Positions 43,905 to 55,526 of a DNA stretch of 64,000 nt are shown one piece after another. Position 1 is the stretch's first letter. Each line of letters opens with the position of its first letter. Below the pieces are notes generated by a model. That model was not told the origin of the DNA. It did no database searches and worked only from the letters and a program-made list of their open reading frames with translations. The position numbers and the translations under genes are program-made. The stretch is from Phytophthora hibernalis (taxonomy: Eukaryota; Oomycota; Peronosporomycetes; Peronosporales; Peronosporaceae). The DNA lies in the NCBI GenBank assembly GCA_012656075.1, contig JAAKBF010000009.1, positions 558,001 through 622,000 of the forward strand, written 5' to 3'.

Positions 43905-44830
43905 GCTGATGGGAACGAAAAGTGCATCGTTCACCACATTTTTTGCTTAGCATTTTTGTTAAAAAATTGAAATAGCCAGCCCCGGGAGAGAAGAATCCTC
44001 TGCGACGAGCTCTATGGAGTTGACTTCAGTGCACCGGGCACGGTGTCAGCTATCTGGTGATCAGCCCCGCCCCCCGAGGCAGATCCTAATCTTGTGTGGC
44101 AAGCGCCAGGCCTGCGGGTTTTCAAGATCAACACCAAGGCATGACAGACCTGGCGAACCCTTCCCAAGATCATCTCGCTGCCAAGAGTGTTGGCCCGCCA
44201 GGTAAACCCTTTGAATGAACCCCGCGCTCGGCTCAAGTACCACCGCACGGAGGACCAGGGTTGGTAAAGTTTACCGTAACCCCTCGTGATCAAGACCTCC
44301 CCCGACAGCGCTCGGAGACGATGTGAATGCAGCGCTCCTGCCGCTCCAAGGCGGCAACTTCCTATAGATATCTCTGCCTAATAGTGCAGACCTGTCCAAG
44401 GCGCAGAACAGCTTAGGGCCGAGTACTCGGACCCTCTCACGAAGGCCTCGCCTCCCAAGCCGCGCACCCGGTCATAATCGTCCAGAAGTGTAGCACGCGC
44501 ACACAGGACGGCTCGGCACGATAGAGGACGGGGAGTGAGAGTTGAGTGCTGCACCTGCCCAACGAAGTTCGTTGTGGCGGCCGGCTTTGAGACAGGTAAG
44601 CCGTGTATCTTTTGGTTGGACGCGAGGGACATAGGTCAACGTAAAAGCGCTTTAAATATCAGCTTGACACGTTCTTACCCATTCTACCGTTCACCTCGTT
44701 CGCCGGGAACGGGTGTACGGTTCTACCAGTATCAGTTTTTATGCACAAGTCTATTGCGTAATCCATCTCGAAAATGTAGTGTCGGGTACTATAATTCTAC
44801 CATTCTACCCCTGTTAAGAACGGCTCTGAG
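43905..44830. other. Leader or flank of copia remnant, no gene
   Basis: About 900 bp without a supported gene. Near its right end (44786-44820) it carries an inverted copy of the sequence around 43487-43516 (CCGTTCTTAACAG and the following GGTAGAAT). The segment is therefore itself flanked by about 30-bp inverted ends. Confidence 0.4.
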
Positions 44831-46021
44831 ATGGATGAGGTGTATGAGCGCGGGTTGCTGGGAAAGGACCAGCCTGCTGCGACGGTACTAATGGCGGATT
44901 TCCTGGATGGACATCCAGATGAGCCGACCATTACGATCACCGAGGACACCTCTAAGGCAAATTCCAGGGAGATGCGTTGGCATCACCAGCATTGGAAACG
45001 TGCTAAGTCATCCATGTTGAACGTGTTCAACCAATCGCTGGCCAATGTGTTCCTCTCAGGGTTTCCTGTCTCAGTATCGAGGAGGAGGCCATGTGGCATC
45101 TGGAAGGATCTGGAGCAAAAGTACGGGGTTGAGGATGCTGGAGGCGTGATTGAGCTGCGACGGCATTGGGAACGGATCATCACAGCCAATTGGGGCAGTC
45201 TGGGAGCCCTATTCGCTCAGCCCAAGCAGCAACGCAACGACATCAACAGGAAAATGACGGTTCTAGTTTCTAAGGAGATCGTGACCGAGCACTGGTTGTG
45301 TATGGAGGTGCTAGCTCAACTTCCGAGTGAGTTCTTGGGAAGCACCATAAGCCTGACGGAAGAGTGGTTTACCATCGAAAATGTCGAGATAAGCCTGCGG
45401 CGCGTTTTCGGTGATCGTTCCAAGAAGGAGATCAATATGCTGACAAAACAACAAGACAAGAGGCGTCCTGTGGCGGTTAATGTGGCCAAGAAGCAAACGA
45501 GGAGGAAACGGACTCAGGATGAATCTATCAACGCGAATGCGGGTAGTTGCTACTATTGCTTTGAAGAAGGGTACAGGACGAAGGACGGTGAAGTCATGGG
45601 CAAGGATCATAACCCACGTCGACCTGGGGGCGCGCTCTTCCGCTCGAACATCCGGACAGCACCTGGTGCGAAAAAGAAACGTCTCATGACGGTCAAGAAA
45701 GGTGTCGCGTCGACTACCAAGAACATGACGGGAAGCCAAATCAAGGAAAGGACGCCAGCTGAAGCTCTGAACTTCGATCACCAATTGGCAAAGGCGATTG
45801 AAGATGCGGATGAGTTCGAATTCCAGCAATATTTTCCGGCGAGTGATGGGAGCGAACGTGAGGAGCCAACGGACCTGAAGGAGATTGACGATGAGGTACG
45901 CAAAAGATATCCGGGATATCTTTCTAGGTTGAAGACATTAAAGGTGACTGACCAGTTGTGGGTGATTGATACAGGGGCTGGACATGCTATAAGCTCGGAT
46001 AGGGGTGGTTCAGTCAGCTAG
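44831..46021 (+). pseudogene. copia gag-protease fragment, 396 aa
   Basis: The longest open part of the copia element, from ATG 44831. Gag-like helices lead to a zinc knuckle in which two ligands are replaced: CYYCFEEGYRTKDGEV has Tyr for His and Gly for the last Cys of C-x2-C-x4-H-x4-C, so zinc binding should be lost. The frame then enters the protease active site (VIDTGAGHAISSD) and stops at TAG 46019-46021, early in the protease. The open frame is long but the lost ligands mark it as a relic. Confidence 0.85.
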
Positions 46022-46399
46022 GCGAGGGACAAACACACGCTTTCGAGTATGACAACGGAGGCACGTCGTCAACCAAGTTACAAGGAACAGTGACATTTAG
46101 TATTCATAGGCCCAGAGGATACTATAGTGATATCTCAATACAAAATGTTGCCTGTGATAAAGAGTGCGGTAGCAATTTGCTCAGTGCGTATTACCTCGGA
46201 ACACAAGGGTATCATCATATTCAGGCCATAACGGGGATTACTTATACTTTCTGGATTTAAAAACCGGTTCATTTTTGCTGCGGTAGCGATTGAAGAGGTG
46301 TATTACATCAAAAGTAGACATTTGAACCTCAACTCCAAAGTACTATCGGTAAGTAGAAATACTAAGGTAAATGTCCAGAAAACGTTTCAGGAATGGCAC

Positions 46400-49300
46400 T
46401 TGAGACTAGGTCATGTTGGGAGAGGCGTTGATGGGCATCCCTGCTGGAAGGGTTATTAACGATGTGCCGCAATTATCACGAAAGGAAATGGAAAATGTAC
46501 CCTTCTTTTGTCGTACATGCAAATGGCAAAATCACGACGGATGTCGTATAAGAATATGATTGGAGAAAGGGTATCTACATGTTTGCACACACTTCACATG
46601 GACTCAGTGGGGAAATTAAGACCTCACGGTCTGTATAATACAACTGGATACAGATATGCACTAGCAGTAGTAGATGATGCCACGGCTTATAAATGGTACT
46701 TCGTAATGAAGTCACTAAAGGAGGTTGGGACTATAGTGAAAACCCTTATAGAGCAATTGAAAAACAATTTCCATATACCGTAAAACGAATAAGGACAGAT
46801 GGAGTTACTTAATTTGTCAACAAAATTTTAAGAAACTACTGTGAAAGGAATGGCCTTGTATATCAGCAGTCAAATGTAGAGTCCCAAGAAGAAAATGGCT
46901 CTGCTGAAATAGCGCAACAGACAATAATGGGCAAAGTCCGATGTGCTTTGATAGGATCCGGTATGGCAGCAAAATGGTGGCCTGAGGCACTAAAGTATAT
47001 GAATGTGGTAAATAATCGGATACCCACTGCACGTCTTAAAGGTAAGTGTCCATACGAGGCCTTATTTGGTACTAAACCAACAGGAATAGAACTCAGAATT
47101 TTGGGCAGTACATGCTATGCCCATGTGCCAAAATCCAAACGAGCCGATCCAAAGATAAGTGAGAGGTCTATAGAGTGCAAACTCCTCGGTCTTTACGATA
47201 GCTAGAAAGGGTATCGATTACTGGAGGTTAAAAGGAAACAGGTACTACTAGTAGTATCTCACTGCTCGAGATGTAAATTTTGGAACAACATACACAAATG
47301 GGATGATCTCACGGTCATTCCTTTCCGGGAATGTTGAAGTTGACAAAGAAAATCTAATAGAAATTTGTGAATTAGGGAAAGGAAAAGATCTATGAAGCCA
47401 AACGTACCTGAAAAGAACAACAAAGATGTGAAAATGCAGATGAGGAGGCTGTGATAAGTACAGAAACAGTGGGAGCCACAAAACGACAGGTTTCTGTTCC
47501 ACCTATTCCACGCAGTCGCAACCAAACTCCCGTCTTAGTGACTATATCGTATCAATTAACGCTGTTACAACTAGCATAAAAGTGATACCAATTCCAAAGT
47601 CAATAAAAGAAGCAATACAAGGGCCACACGCCTTACAGTGGGAGACTGCTTTACAAACCGAATATCAGGCATTAGTCGCCAATGATACATGGGAAATAGT
47701 ACATTTACCGAGAGGACGCAAAATATATGGGTGGCACTGGGTATTTGATGTGAAATACAACCCAGATGGAACAGTTGACAGGTTTAAAGCAAGACTAGTT
47801 GTAAGAGGAAATACGCAAATCCGCGGGGTCGATTTCGATGAGATATTTTCTCCGGTAGCTCGGTATGAATCATTGAGACTACTACTGGCAATAGCAACTT
47901 TAAAGGACTTTCATGTCCTCCAAATGGATGTCTACTGCGTTTCTTAATGGGTCACTATTTGAGGAAATTTACATGCAACAACCACACGGTTTTAGGCATG
48001 GCGACACGTCCCGCGTTTGCAAACTAAAAAGAGTTTGTACGGGCTCAAACAGGCTCTGCGTATGTGGTATGCGCTTTTAAATAAGTTCTTGGTAAGTATA
48101 GGGTTTTGTCGATGCAAAAAGGAGTACTGTTTGTACCGACAAAAGTGGGAGGTAAATGGAGTAACGCATGTAGTACTAATTTGCGTTTACGTGGATGATT
48201 TTTACTATTGCTGCGAGTGATATGAAGCTGATGCAAAATGTGAAGGCTAAACTGGCTTCGAGATTTACTATTGTCCCTGTCATAATAGTTGATCCAAAAA
48301 TATTAACACATGCCACGTTTCGAGGCACAGCACCTTAAATTTTGGTCGGCCAGGACTGCCCAGGCCAACAACAGAATGCTACGCCAATAAGCTATCGAAT
48401 GGTGTTGTTTGTAAATGCGTCAGCCCAATTTAAGAATGATGCGAGCCTGCCAACTCCAGAGGGAGAGCGGGCTGTGATTGTGGCGGCCTCCACATACTTC
48501 ATCGTCGAGAAGCAGGCAGCCCGCGAACAATGAAAAGGACCATGCAGGCACCTCCCCAAGTGTCTTGGGGCCAAGTAGGGATTGGTTTCGCGCGCGCACG
48601 CTGCCTACAGCAGTGGAGCGGGCCCTCCAAACGAGCAGGTGTAGCCACTCGAGGCAACTTATCGATATCTATCAGTTTCCTTTAATAATTAATAAATTGA
48701 TTTGTGATTTGATTACCCATGCCAAGAGACAACGCACAAATCACTCTAATACTTCATATAGTGTAGTAGGTACGAAGCGTTAAGGTTTAAGGCCATTTTT
48801 GGTCCGACGTCTGCAAAAATCTGGCTCTATGCGAAAATTCGTATCTTCCTCGTATGTTTTGGTCTCTTAACCAATCCGAACTTCGTATTTTACGACTATT
48901 GCAACTAACCCTAATAGAACCCTTTCCCCAAGCTTTTAGAGCGCGGAAACCCTTTGTTCGGGCTTGCTTATCTCAAAACCTACTGCGAATTAGCCAAAAC
49001 GGACGTCAGATTCGGAATCTAACGCGTCTCTTGCACCCTATATCTATGGTTTTGTCAAGTTATACCTGTCATTTTAAGCGCTAAACTTTTGGATCAACTA
49101 TTATGACGGGGACAATATGAAATATCTTGGTGATATTCACTATCTCTTAAAGATGGAGATTAAGCGGGGCCGGGCCAATAAGATTCTAAGTATATCACAA
49201 CATAAATGTATTATGGACTTTCTACAAAAGTTTGATATGAGTGAGAGTAAAACAGATTCAACCCCCCAAGTCAAAAGTGGTCCTTGAGAAAGATGAGAAA

Positions 49301-50008
49301 TTAAATCCGGAGCAAAAAGCTTCTCAACCATTCGATTATAGAGGACTGGTGGGGTCACTGATGTACCTTGTGAGAGGTACACGCCCTGATATAGCGAATG
49401 CTGTCAGAGAATTGAGTAAGTTTCTGTCATGCTATAATAAGAGCCATTAAAAGGCTGCCCAGAGAGTACTAAAGTATCTGAAAGGAACGTCGATGTACGG
49501 TCTCGTATTTGACGGAAAGAGTAAAGAGGTGATATATGAATTGTACACACGCGAGCTTCGCGAATGCTAATAAAAACAGAAAGTCAGTTACTGGGTATGT
49601 AAATATTATGGCGGATGCGTGTATTACTTGGAAAAGTTCAAGACAAAGTACAGTGAGTCTCCATACAGCTCAATCGGAATTAATAGCTGCCAGTGAAGGG
49701 GTTAAAGAAAGTGAATGGTTATAGGTATTACTGGAGGAACTGGGATTTAAGCAAACTCAGCCGATAGTATGTTGGTGTGATAATAAGGAGCGATTAGTAT
49801 AATCAAAGATCCAGCTAATCATACATCAACGAAACAGATTGATAATTTAGGACAATACGCTAGGAAGTTCACGATGAGGGAAGAATAGTAGTATCATACT
49901 GCAACACGAATGATATGATAGCGGATGCCCTCACGAAGGCACTACCTCAAAATCAATTTGAGAAACTCAGTAATCTCATGGGTGTAAATAATTTGGATTT
50001 AACTTGAC
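46400..50008 (+). pseudogene. copia pol remnants (integrase, RT, RNase H)
   Basis: Fragments in different frames. Integrase zinc-binding HLRLGH and CRTC near 46,400-46,520; integrase core 46,508-46,783 (YRYALAVVDDATAYKWYFVM); 46,927-47,205 (LKGKCPYEALFGTKPTGIEL); RT 47,582-47,947 (FKARLVVRGNTQIRGVDFDE); 48,017-48,220 with YVDD. After the inserted element, RT resumes near 49,116. RNase H covers 49,241-49,724, followed by a degraded C-terminus. Numerous in-frame stops. Confidence 0.85.
48271..49115. mobile_element. 845-bp TIR element (TA target duplication) inside copia RT
   Basis: Perfect-to-near-perfect 29-bp terminal inverted repeats (48271-48299 and 49087-49115, one mismatch) begin TTGTCCC and end GGGACAA. 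A TA dinucleotide flanks each end (48269-48270 and 49116-49117). Cutting out the insert and one TA leaves the RT frame open across the junction (SRFT then MKYLGDIHYL). This is the signature of a Tc1/mariner-superfamily non-autonomous element. No transposase is inside; the TIRs differ from the Tc1-like copies further right. Confidence 0.9.
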
Positions 50009-50820
50009 CCCATTAGGTTAAGGGCACTTGGTGCCGCGGATACAACCCGCACAATAATTTAAATGATATCTTTAAAGTTGAATGAAGCCATTTGGTTTTC
50101 CATTTCAAGTTGACGTAGAAGATACCGTTCAAGTTGAAGTGTAAGGACGAGGTTCAAAGTACAAGGACAGGGCGCAAGTTGAAGTGAAAGATAGATCTGA
50201 AGTTGAGGTGGATTGAGGACAAGACATGTGAGTTGAAAGGCAAACAATAAGACGTAACGTTATCGTATTAGTTAACTCCCAGTTCCGTAAAAGTTAAGGG
50301 TTAAAAATTAGACTACGACACTCCACGATAACATGCAGCAAGCACAGCCAGAGCCCCGTTGACCGCAGCCGAGGATAATGCGGCGAATTGGAACTGTGTC
50401 ACGCGCGCACCCCGGCCTCTGGATGGTGGTACCACAGGATTGCTCCTGGTGTTTTAGCCGTGTTTGTCGTAGCCCCCGAAGGGTTTGAAAGCGGCCATAG
50501 GCGCTTAATCGAACCAGAACTTGTGAGTGCAAATTTGAGAGTGAATGAGCTGGTAGCTATTGCTGATAGCAAATGCACAAAATAGAGAGGCACTAAGAGG
50601 CAGAGACCATAAGGAATTCGGAAATCATAAGGAATAATGTTTCTGGGTACAAATTTGAGCTGTATCAAATATAGGGAAAGGTCGAAGTAATGAGCTGTCA
50701 CAAAATTTGAGTGGTGCAAACTAAAATAGGAGCCACAAAGTTGAATCGCCTAAGTCTGGAAAAGACGCGACGCGAAAGGTCGCATGCTATTTGTGAAGAG
50801 TCGCAACTTGATTTAGGAAA
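50009..50820. other. Repeat-derived DNA, no gene
   Basis: No supported gene. Around 50,120-50,240 it holds a degenerate purine-rich tandem motif (CAAGTTGAAGTG and variants repeated three or four times). The rest is probably LTR or flank sequence of a reverse-oriented element. Confidence 0.4.
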
Positions 50821-50997
50821 GGCCAATCAGTTTGGAAGTGAGGAAACTTTCAAGGCGGGCATTATGCCACGCGTCCTTCTCTTCACTTAACATCCCTCGG
50901 CAAATTGTGTAAGTATCCTTATGAAGTAAGATGTGATGTGCTTTTCATATTGGTTATGTATGTGTGTATATTCAGCCAATCATATAACCTCTTAACA
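50821..50997 (-). repeat. LTR-like repeat, right inverted copy
   Basis: Reverse complement of 43148-43331 with small indels, starting at 50997 (TGTTAAGAGGTTATATGATT on the reverse strand). Beyond it at 51,080-51,200 lie further pieces related to the same repeat (for example GGCCATATAACTAGGCTAAC, matching 43,328-43,350 in direct orientation), so LTR-type sequences meet here in opposite orientations. Confidence 0.75.
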
Positions 50998-51292
50998 CTC
51001 CCACTAAAAGTTCAAGCACATCTCCTAACCTTTCAATAATCACATTTGAAATGTCATCCTATTTTGTGATAATTCCACAATGCCATACGACCTTTCGTGT
51101 CGCTCCTTTCCGACCAAATGGTGTGGCTCAAACTGAAAGCACATCCCCTCCTATCCTTTTCTTGATCGCATGTGCCCGGCCATATAACTAGGCTAACATA
51201 CAGCAAATTAAATGCAGAAAGCGAGGTGATACAGTAGGCGAGGTTGCCAGCATGTGAGAATTCTAACCCATGACAGCAAGTCGCCACATATA

Positions 51293-51545
51293 CACTCCGC
51301 GCCAAAAGTTATCGACAGCGTGAGTCTGGTCTGTAACTCAGTCAATTCTAGGAATTAAAAGATTCTATTTAGATTTGACATGCGTGCTAATGCCCAGCGC
51401 CCTAGTATACGTGTTAACATACGCAATTCTGACGTTCTTGACAGGGCCAGTATACAAATCATCACATATCCGGCAGCGTCAAAAGTATCGGCAAGAGCCA
51501 GACCATAAACAAATTAAGACAAAAGAGTGATTGTAAAAACCATTG
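51293..51545 (+). mobile_element. Short Tc1-like 5'-end copy, about 250 bp
   Basis: Matches the first ~250 bp of the Tc1-like element at 53358, beginning CACTCCGCGCCAAAAGTTAT after a TA and ending where similarity stops (GAGTGATTGTAAAAA). It has no transposase. It is either a truncated copy or a MITE derived from that family. Confidence 0.75.
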
Positions 51546-51679
51546 TATTAGTAGTGCGTCTTACCACCCTACTTCTCGATCACCCCGATGCAGTGCCGCG
51601 GCATGGAGTCAACCCGTTTAGCTTATCGACGAACTTGTCGTAACCATCTATCCGAAACTCTGGCAGTTCAGCGGGTAAG

Positions 51680-52696
51680 GTTGCCATATCATGATTCTGG
51701 TTGATTTAACATTATGGTTGCTGTACTGTGTGTGCTTTACTATATTCTGGTATATTTACAATCAAGCTGCATGTGTTGCTGCTTGTAGGGCATACGTGGG
51801 CGCATTGACAACGTTCTATGATGTATGGGCCAAGTGCAAATCGTGGATAGAAGCCAGAACGTGGCTGGAATAGGACTGGCGAAAGATTGACTCCGATGTG
51901 CGTCTTTTTGGCGTCGAAACGGAAGCCGAAGGCTATTCCCTGAATGCTGTATGTGCGCGTCACCAAGTGCTGGCTAACGAGATTATTTCGAAGCTCACCT
52001 CCAGTCAGCTTCGCACTAACTTTGTGACGCGGTCTAATTTGGTTATGATCGGGTTCGAAAATATTGTCGGAAGTCTGTGTCGGGGATGGTTGGCGGTTGA
52101 TTTCTGAATGGAAGCTAATGTGGGATCGGTTGGCCAGTCCCTATTGCTATCGACATTGACAGGAGTGGTGGGCTGGCCTACCACACCCACGGTAGATATT
52201 TATCACATGAAGTTCATTGTTCACTCAATGAATTTGCGTTCCAACCACTGGGGATCATTATCATACGTCTGCACTACGAAGAGGGGACTCACATGTTACG
52301 GGTGCGTGTTCATATGTACGAGAGTTCATCGACGATGGATATCGCGAAGAGATTACATGTATGCAGGTTTGGGAAGGAACAGAATAGGATGATAAAGACG
52401 AAGACAGCGAATGAACAGAAGGGCTCATTGATTTTGTCAAACTCTGGCACCAATCTTCCAGGAATCCGCGCCAGCTTTCTATAGACACAATTGAGTGGAT
52501 TGGGGTGCCGCAACAACCTGACTACTCCAGCTGTGGGGTTCTGGTGGTAGACCAAGCATACCAATATCTTACTGGGAGTTTGCATCTACAGCAACACAAC
52601 GTTTCTAAGAAGGATGTCTGTGATGCGCCTAAAAATGCTGTGGATGGTTGTGCGTTATTCACGAGAGGGTTCAATGTCTACGTGCGAAACAGATAG
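51680..52696 (+). pseudogene. Ulp1/C48-like cysteine protease remnant
   Basis: In broken frames the forward strand shows the hallmarks of a C48 SUMO-protease fold. A catalytic-His segment lies at about 52,235-52,260 (NLRSNHWGSL), and the catalytic-Cys segment at 52,505-52,560 (QQPDYSSCGVLVVDQAYQYL). An upstream part (about 51,898-52,107) is open but not recognisable. At least two frame changes and a stop separate His and Cys. Such proteases are often carried by transposons and are expanded in oomycetes. Confidence 0.5.
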
Positions 52697-52776
52697 AGCT
52701 ACAAAGATTCTTCTGAACCAACTGCGATAGGCAAAACCAAACTGTATTAATGTTCGAATACAGCATGTCTGTCGTA

Positions 52777-53049
52777 TCAATGATGCTTGTTTAGCTTGTT
52801 CACCAGCATCTCCAGTAGAACATCAAAATACAGAATGTGTTCTAAGCCAGTAAGTTGATCTGCATAACCTTCTGTTTCCGACAATTCGTAGCTGCACTCT
52901 TCACGCTCTTCAATATGGGATTGGATATCTAGCTGAGCTGTTATTATCTACTCCAGGTTGGTGTTCATGTCCTCTAGCTTCTCCTTCATGCTGGCAAGGT
53001 CGGCAAGTCGAGCGCGCACCTGCTCAAATGCCAGCGCCTTCTCGTTCAT
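52777..53049 (-). pseudogene. 91-codon ORF with one in-frame TAG, gag-like coiled coil
   Basis: From ATG at 53049 the reverse strand reads NEKALAFEQVRARLADLASM, a short coiled coil. It then meets a TAG after 33 residues and continues in the same frame (IITAQLDIQSHIEEREE, then LSETEGYADQLTGLEH) to a TGA. The Gln/Glu-rich helical style resembles the coiled-coil gag (DUF1759-like) segments of some retroelements. The stop and repeat context suggest a relic. Confidence 0.45.
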
Positions 53050-53357
53050 GACGACGAAGAGAGAGAAAATCTACAAGTGTGATTTGGGCGCACTTACTAA
53101 TATCTAAATTTTCGAAAACCCACGAGTGTAGTTATCAAGGGCCCTCGTACACCCGTATTATATTGATAAATAACATTCACGCAGATGGTTTTAGTGTCGC
53201 TTCACATTCGCTAAGGTTGCCAGACTATTCGCTTTATCGATAAGGTTGCGATATTTATCATCGTCAGATCGTAAATGGCTAAAGTTATGGTTGAGGTAAC
53301 GCCATTCGCCAATCAGACACGAGAATGGATTTATTAATACATGTGTGCTGCTATGTA

Positions 53358-54530
53358 CACTCCGCGCCAAACGTTATCGATTTCTGGTCTGTAACTCAGT
53401 CAATTCTAGGAATTAAAAGATTCTATTTAAGATATGACCTGCGTGCTAATGCCCAGAGCCTATTATACGTGTTAGCATCCGCAATTCTGACGTTCTTGAC
53501 AGGGCCAGTATACAAACCACCGCATATCTGGCAGCGTCAAAAGTATCGGCAAGAGCCAGACCATACAAATTAAAGACAAAAAGAGTGATTTTAAAAATCG
53601 ATTGAAGCCTCACAGCCAGCCACGTAGCTGACGCTGGTGGTGCCACCAGGGCTCTGACGGCCAGTCTGCAATTTGCCAACATCATGGCAAGCAACCCAAG
53701 GGTATTGGCAGAGGAGCGCGGGAGAATCAAGGGGCTGCACGAGGCTGAGCTGTCGCACATCGAGATTACGCGGCGTGTACAGCTCTCAAGGGACACCGTA
53801 AAGCGTATCGTCACAAACGCCCCAGTAGGAAAGCGCACTGGGCGACCCCCACGCACATCGGACCGAGAGCTGCGCAGGATTGTGCGCACGGCGACAGCCG
53901 ATGAGCTGAGTGCATCGAAGCTGAACAAGAAGCTCAGTGTCGATGCATCCGTGCGAACCATCCAGCGGTTACTGGGTCGTGTTGACTGTACAGCAAGATG
54001 TACAACACGCTGGACTTAACGCCCTCATATAAGATGGCTCGCAGGGAGTGGGCAACCGAGCACCTTCTCGCGCCGGACGTCTGGGTGTCCACTGTCTTTT
54101 CAGACGGAAAGAAGTGGAACTTGGATGGCCCAGATGGGTACCAGCAGTATTGGCGAGACGTGCGGCAGCCTGCACGACAGACTGTGCGCCTCCAAAACGG
54201 TGGCGGGTCCGTGATGGTGTGGGGAGGATTTAGCGCCGCAGACAAACCTGAGCTGGGTGTACTGGTAGGAAGGCAGAACTCGGATTGCTACGTCTACACT
54301 TTGGCCGATTATCTGCTCCCTACGCACATCTCCACTATGGGACCGACTTCATGTTCCACAAGACAACGCGAGCATCCACACGTCAGCTCGCACGAAGGAG
54401 TTCTTCGAGGAGCAGGGCCTTCATGTCATGCAGTGGCCTGCCCGGTCACCGATCTCAACCCGATCGAGAATCTGTGGGCCATCGTCTCGCGATCTGTCTA
54501 CCGTAATGTGTCAGAATTGACGGCAGCAAT
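53358..54530 (+). mobile_element. Tc1-like DNA transposon, 3' truncated
   Basis: The left end matches the 51293 copy and follows a TA (53356-53357), with CACTCCGCGCCAAACGTTAT at the tip. The transposase frame starts about 330 bp inside. The right inverted end is not found: similarity to Tc1 transposases fades near 54,510, so the 3' end is lost or heavily diverged. Confidence 0.8.
53684..54520 (+). pseudogene. Tc1-like transposase, frameshifted
   Basis: ATG 53684 opens a paired helix-turn-helix (IEITRRVQLSRDTVKRIVTN) with the GRPP hook (GKRTGRPPRTSD). The DDE part is spread over other frames: first Asp in VFSDGKKWNLDGPDG near 54,090, second in DNASIHTSARTKEFFEEQGL near 54,365, and Glu in NPIENLWAIVSRS near 54,460. 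Frame breaks near 53,980, 54,355 and 54,450 look like one-base losses. The C-terminal end is missing. Confidence 0.8.
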
Positions 54531-54650
54531 ATCGAGTTCGTCAAGGGTTTTCTGCTCATTCCTGGCCGTGACCGCTGCTGTTTGCATTGATCAGGTGAGG
54601 TCGGCTGGAATGACGAAAGTGTGCATGTAGTCAGTTGGTCGCACAATGTC

Positions 54651-55123
54651 CTAGTGGTATTGCATCGTACGAGCTCGTAGGTAAGCATCTTCCAGCTGAA
54701 CAGGATACCTCTCAAACATCTTCTGCACTACCTTCAGATTCATGGCGCTTCTTCCCCAGGCTAGAAGCTCTTTCAACAACACCGTCAGGTTACTTAGGTA
54801 CTTGTGAACGGCAAGACGGTCTACAACCGGTGAAAGTTTAGTTTGTCTCAACTGTTTCAGTGCGTTCTAGTCGTCCCCTTTCTTGCTGGCTTGGGGACGT
54901 AAATGATGTCGACCTGTCTCGCGAATTTCCCTGTAGTACACCCCGTGTCGATTTGTGCCTTGACACATTCATCGCGATTATTGGATTTTACTTGTGATGG
55001 GCTTGTTGTTACTGTTTCTGAAATAGGCTTATACGAAGGTTCCATACCCTGCGATATTTCTTGTAGTGGTTTTGTAGGCTGAATGGGTGGAATATCATTT
55101 TCCGACGAGCTCTCATCCTCCAT
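54651..55123 (-). pseudogene. Retroelement-like fragments, reverse strand
   Basis: Two adjacent open fragments. 55123-54857 is acidic then Thr/Ser/Pro-rich (MEDESSSENDIPPIQPTKPL). 54851-54651 is helical (VDRLAVHKYLSNLTVLLKEL). The style is that of gag or linker pieces, but I cannot assign them to a family. No intact gene. Confidence 0.3.
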
Positions 55124-55526
55124 CGACCTTCCGTCCTGGTTGTTTCACTTTCGAATTCGTGCATGATCTTCACGGTTTCCATCGCTTCCGCAGGGTCTAT
55201 TGGTGAACTGGAACAGAGTGAGGATCACAGCGGTCCATCGTGACTCACTCCTTGAGATCACAGAGGATCAGGTAGTTCAATCTACCAGCGTAGGCGCGAG
55301 ATTGACTACAAGTGCTACCAAGTGTGACGGGGTCACACAGCACCTTGCCTTGAGGAAGCGTAAGAGAGCAAAGGCTCTCAGTGAACGATAAGTTCACAGT
55401 TCCCGGCCTAAGCGAACTGTCTGCGGGTTGGATAGCAAGATTAAGACTGAATATATTTTATAGCTGAGCTAATCTTGCAGTATACAAACTATAAGTCATC
55501 TATAGTAAAAGCTAAAGAGCATCCAT

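Larger units (their letters stand above)
44831..50008 (+). mobile_element. Ty1/copia LTR retrotransposon, decayed
   Basis: Gag, protease, integrase, reverse transcriptase and RNase H occur in copia order on the forward strand. Landmarks: protease DQLWVIDTGAGHA (about 45,950), integrase core around 46,580-47,200, RT (WHWVFDVKYNPDGTVDRFKA near 47,730 and YVDD near 48,190) and RNase H (KNRKSVTGYVNIMADACITW near 49,580), ending near DALTKALPQNQFEKL (49,930). Stops and frameshifts are scattered throughout pol, so it is not autonomous. RT is split by a separate 845-bp insertion at 48271. A matching direct LTR at the 3' end was not found. Confidence 0.9.

Noticed and set aside
54857..55123. Acidic Ser-rich frame as a secreted effector
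   Set aside because: No signal peptide and no RXLR or other effector motif; it lies within retroelement fragments.
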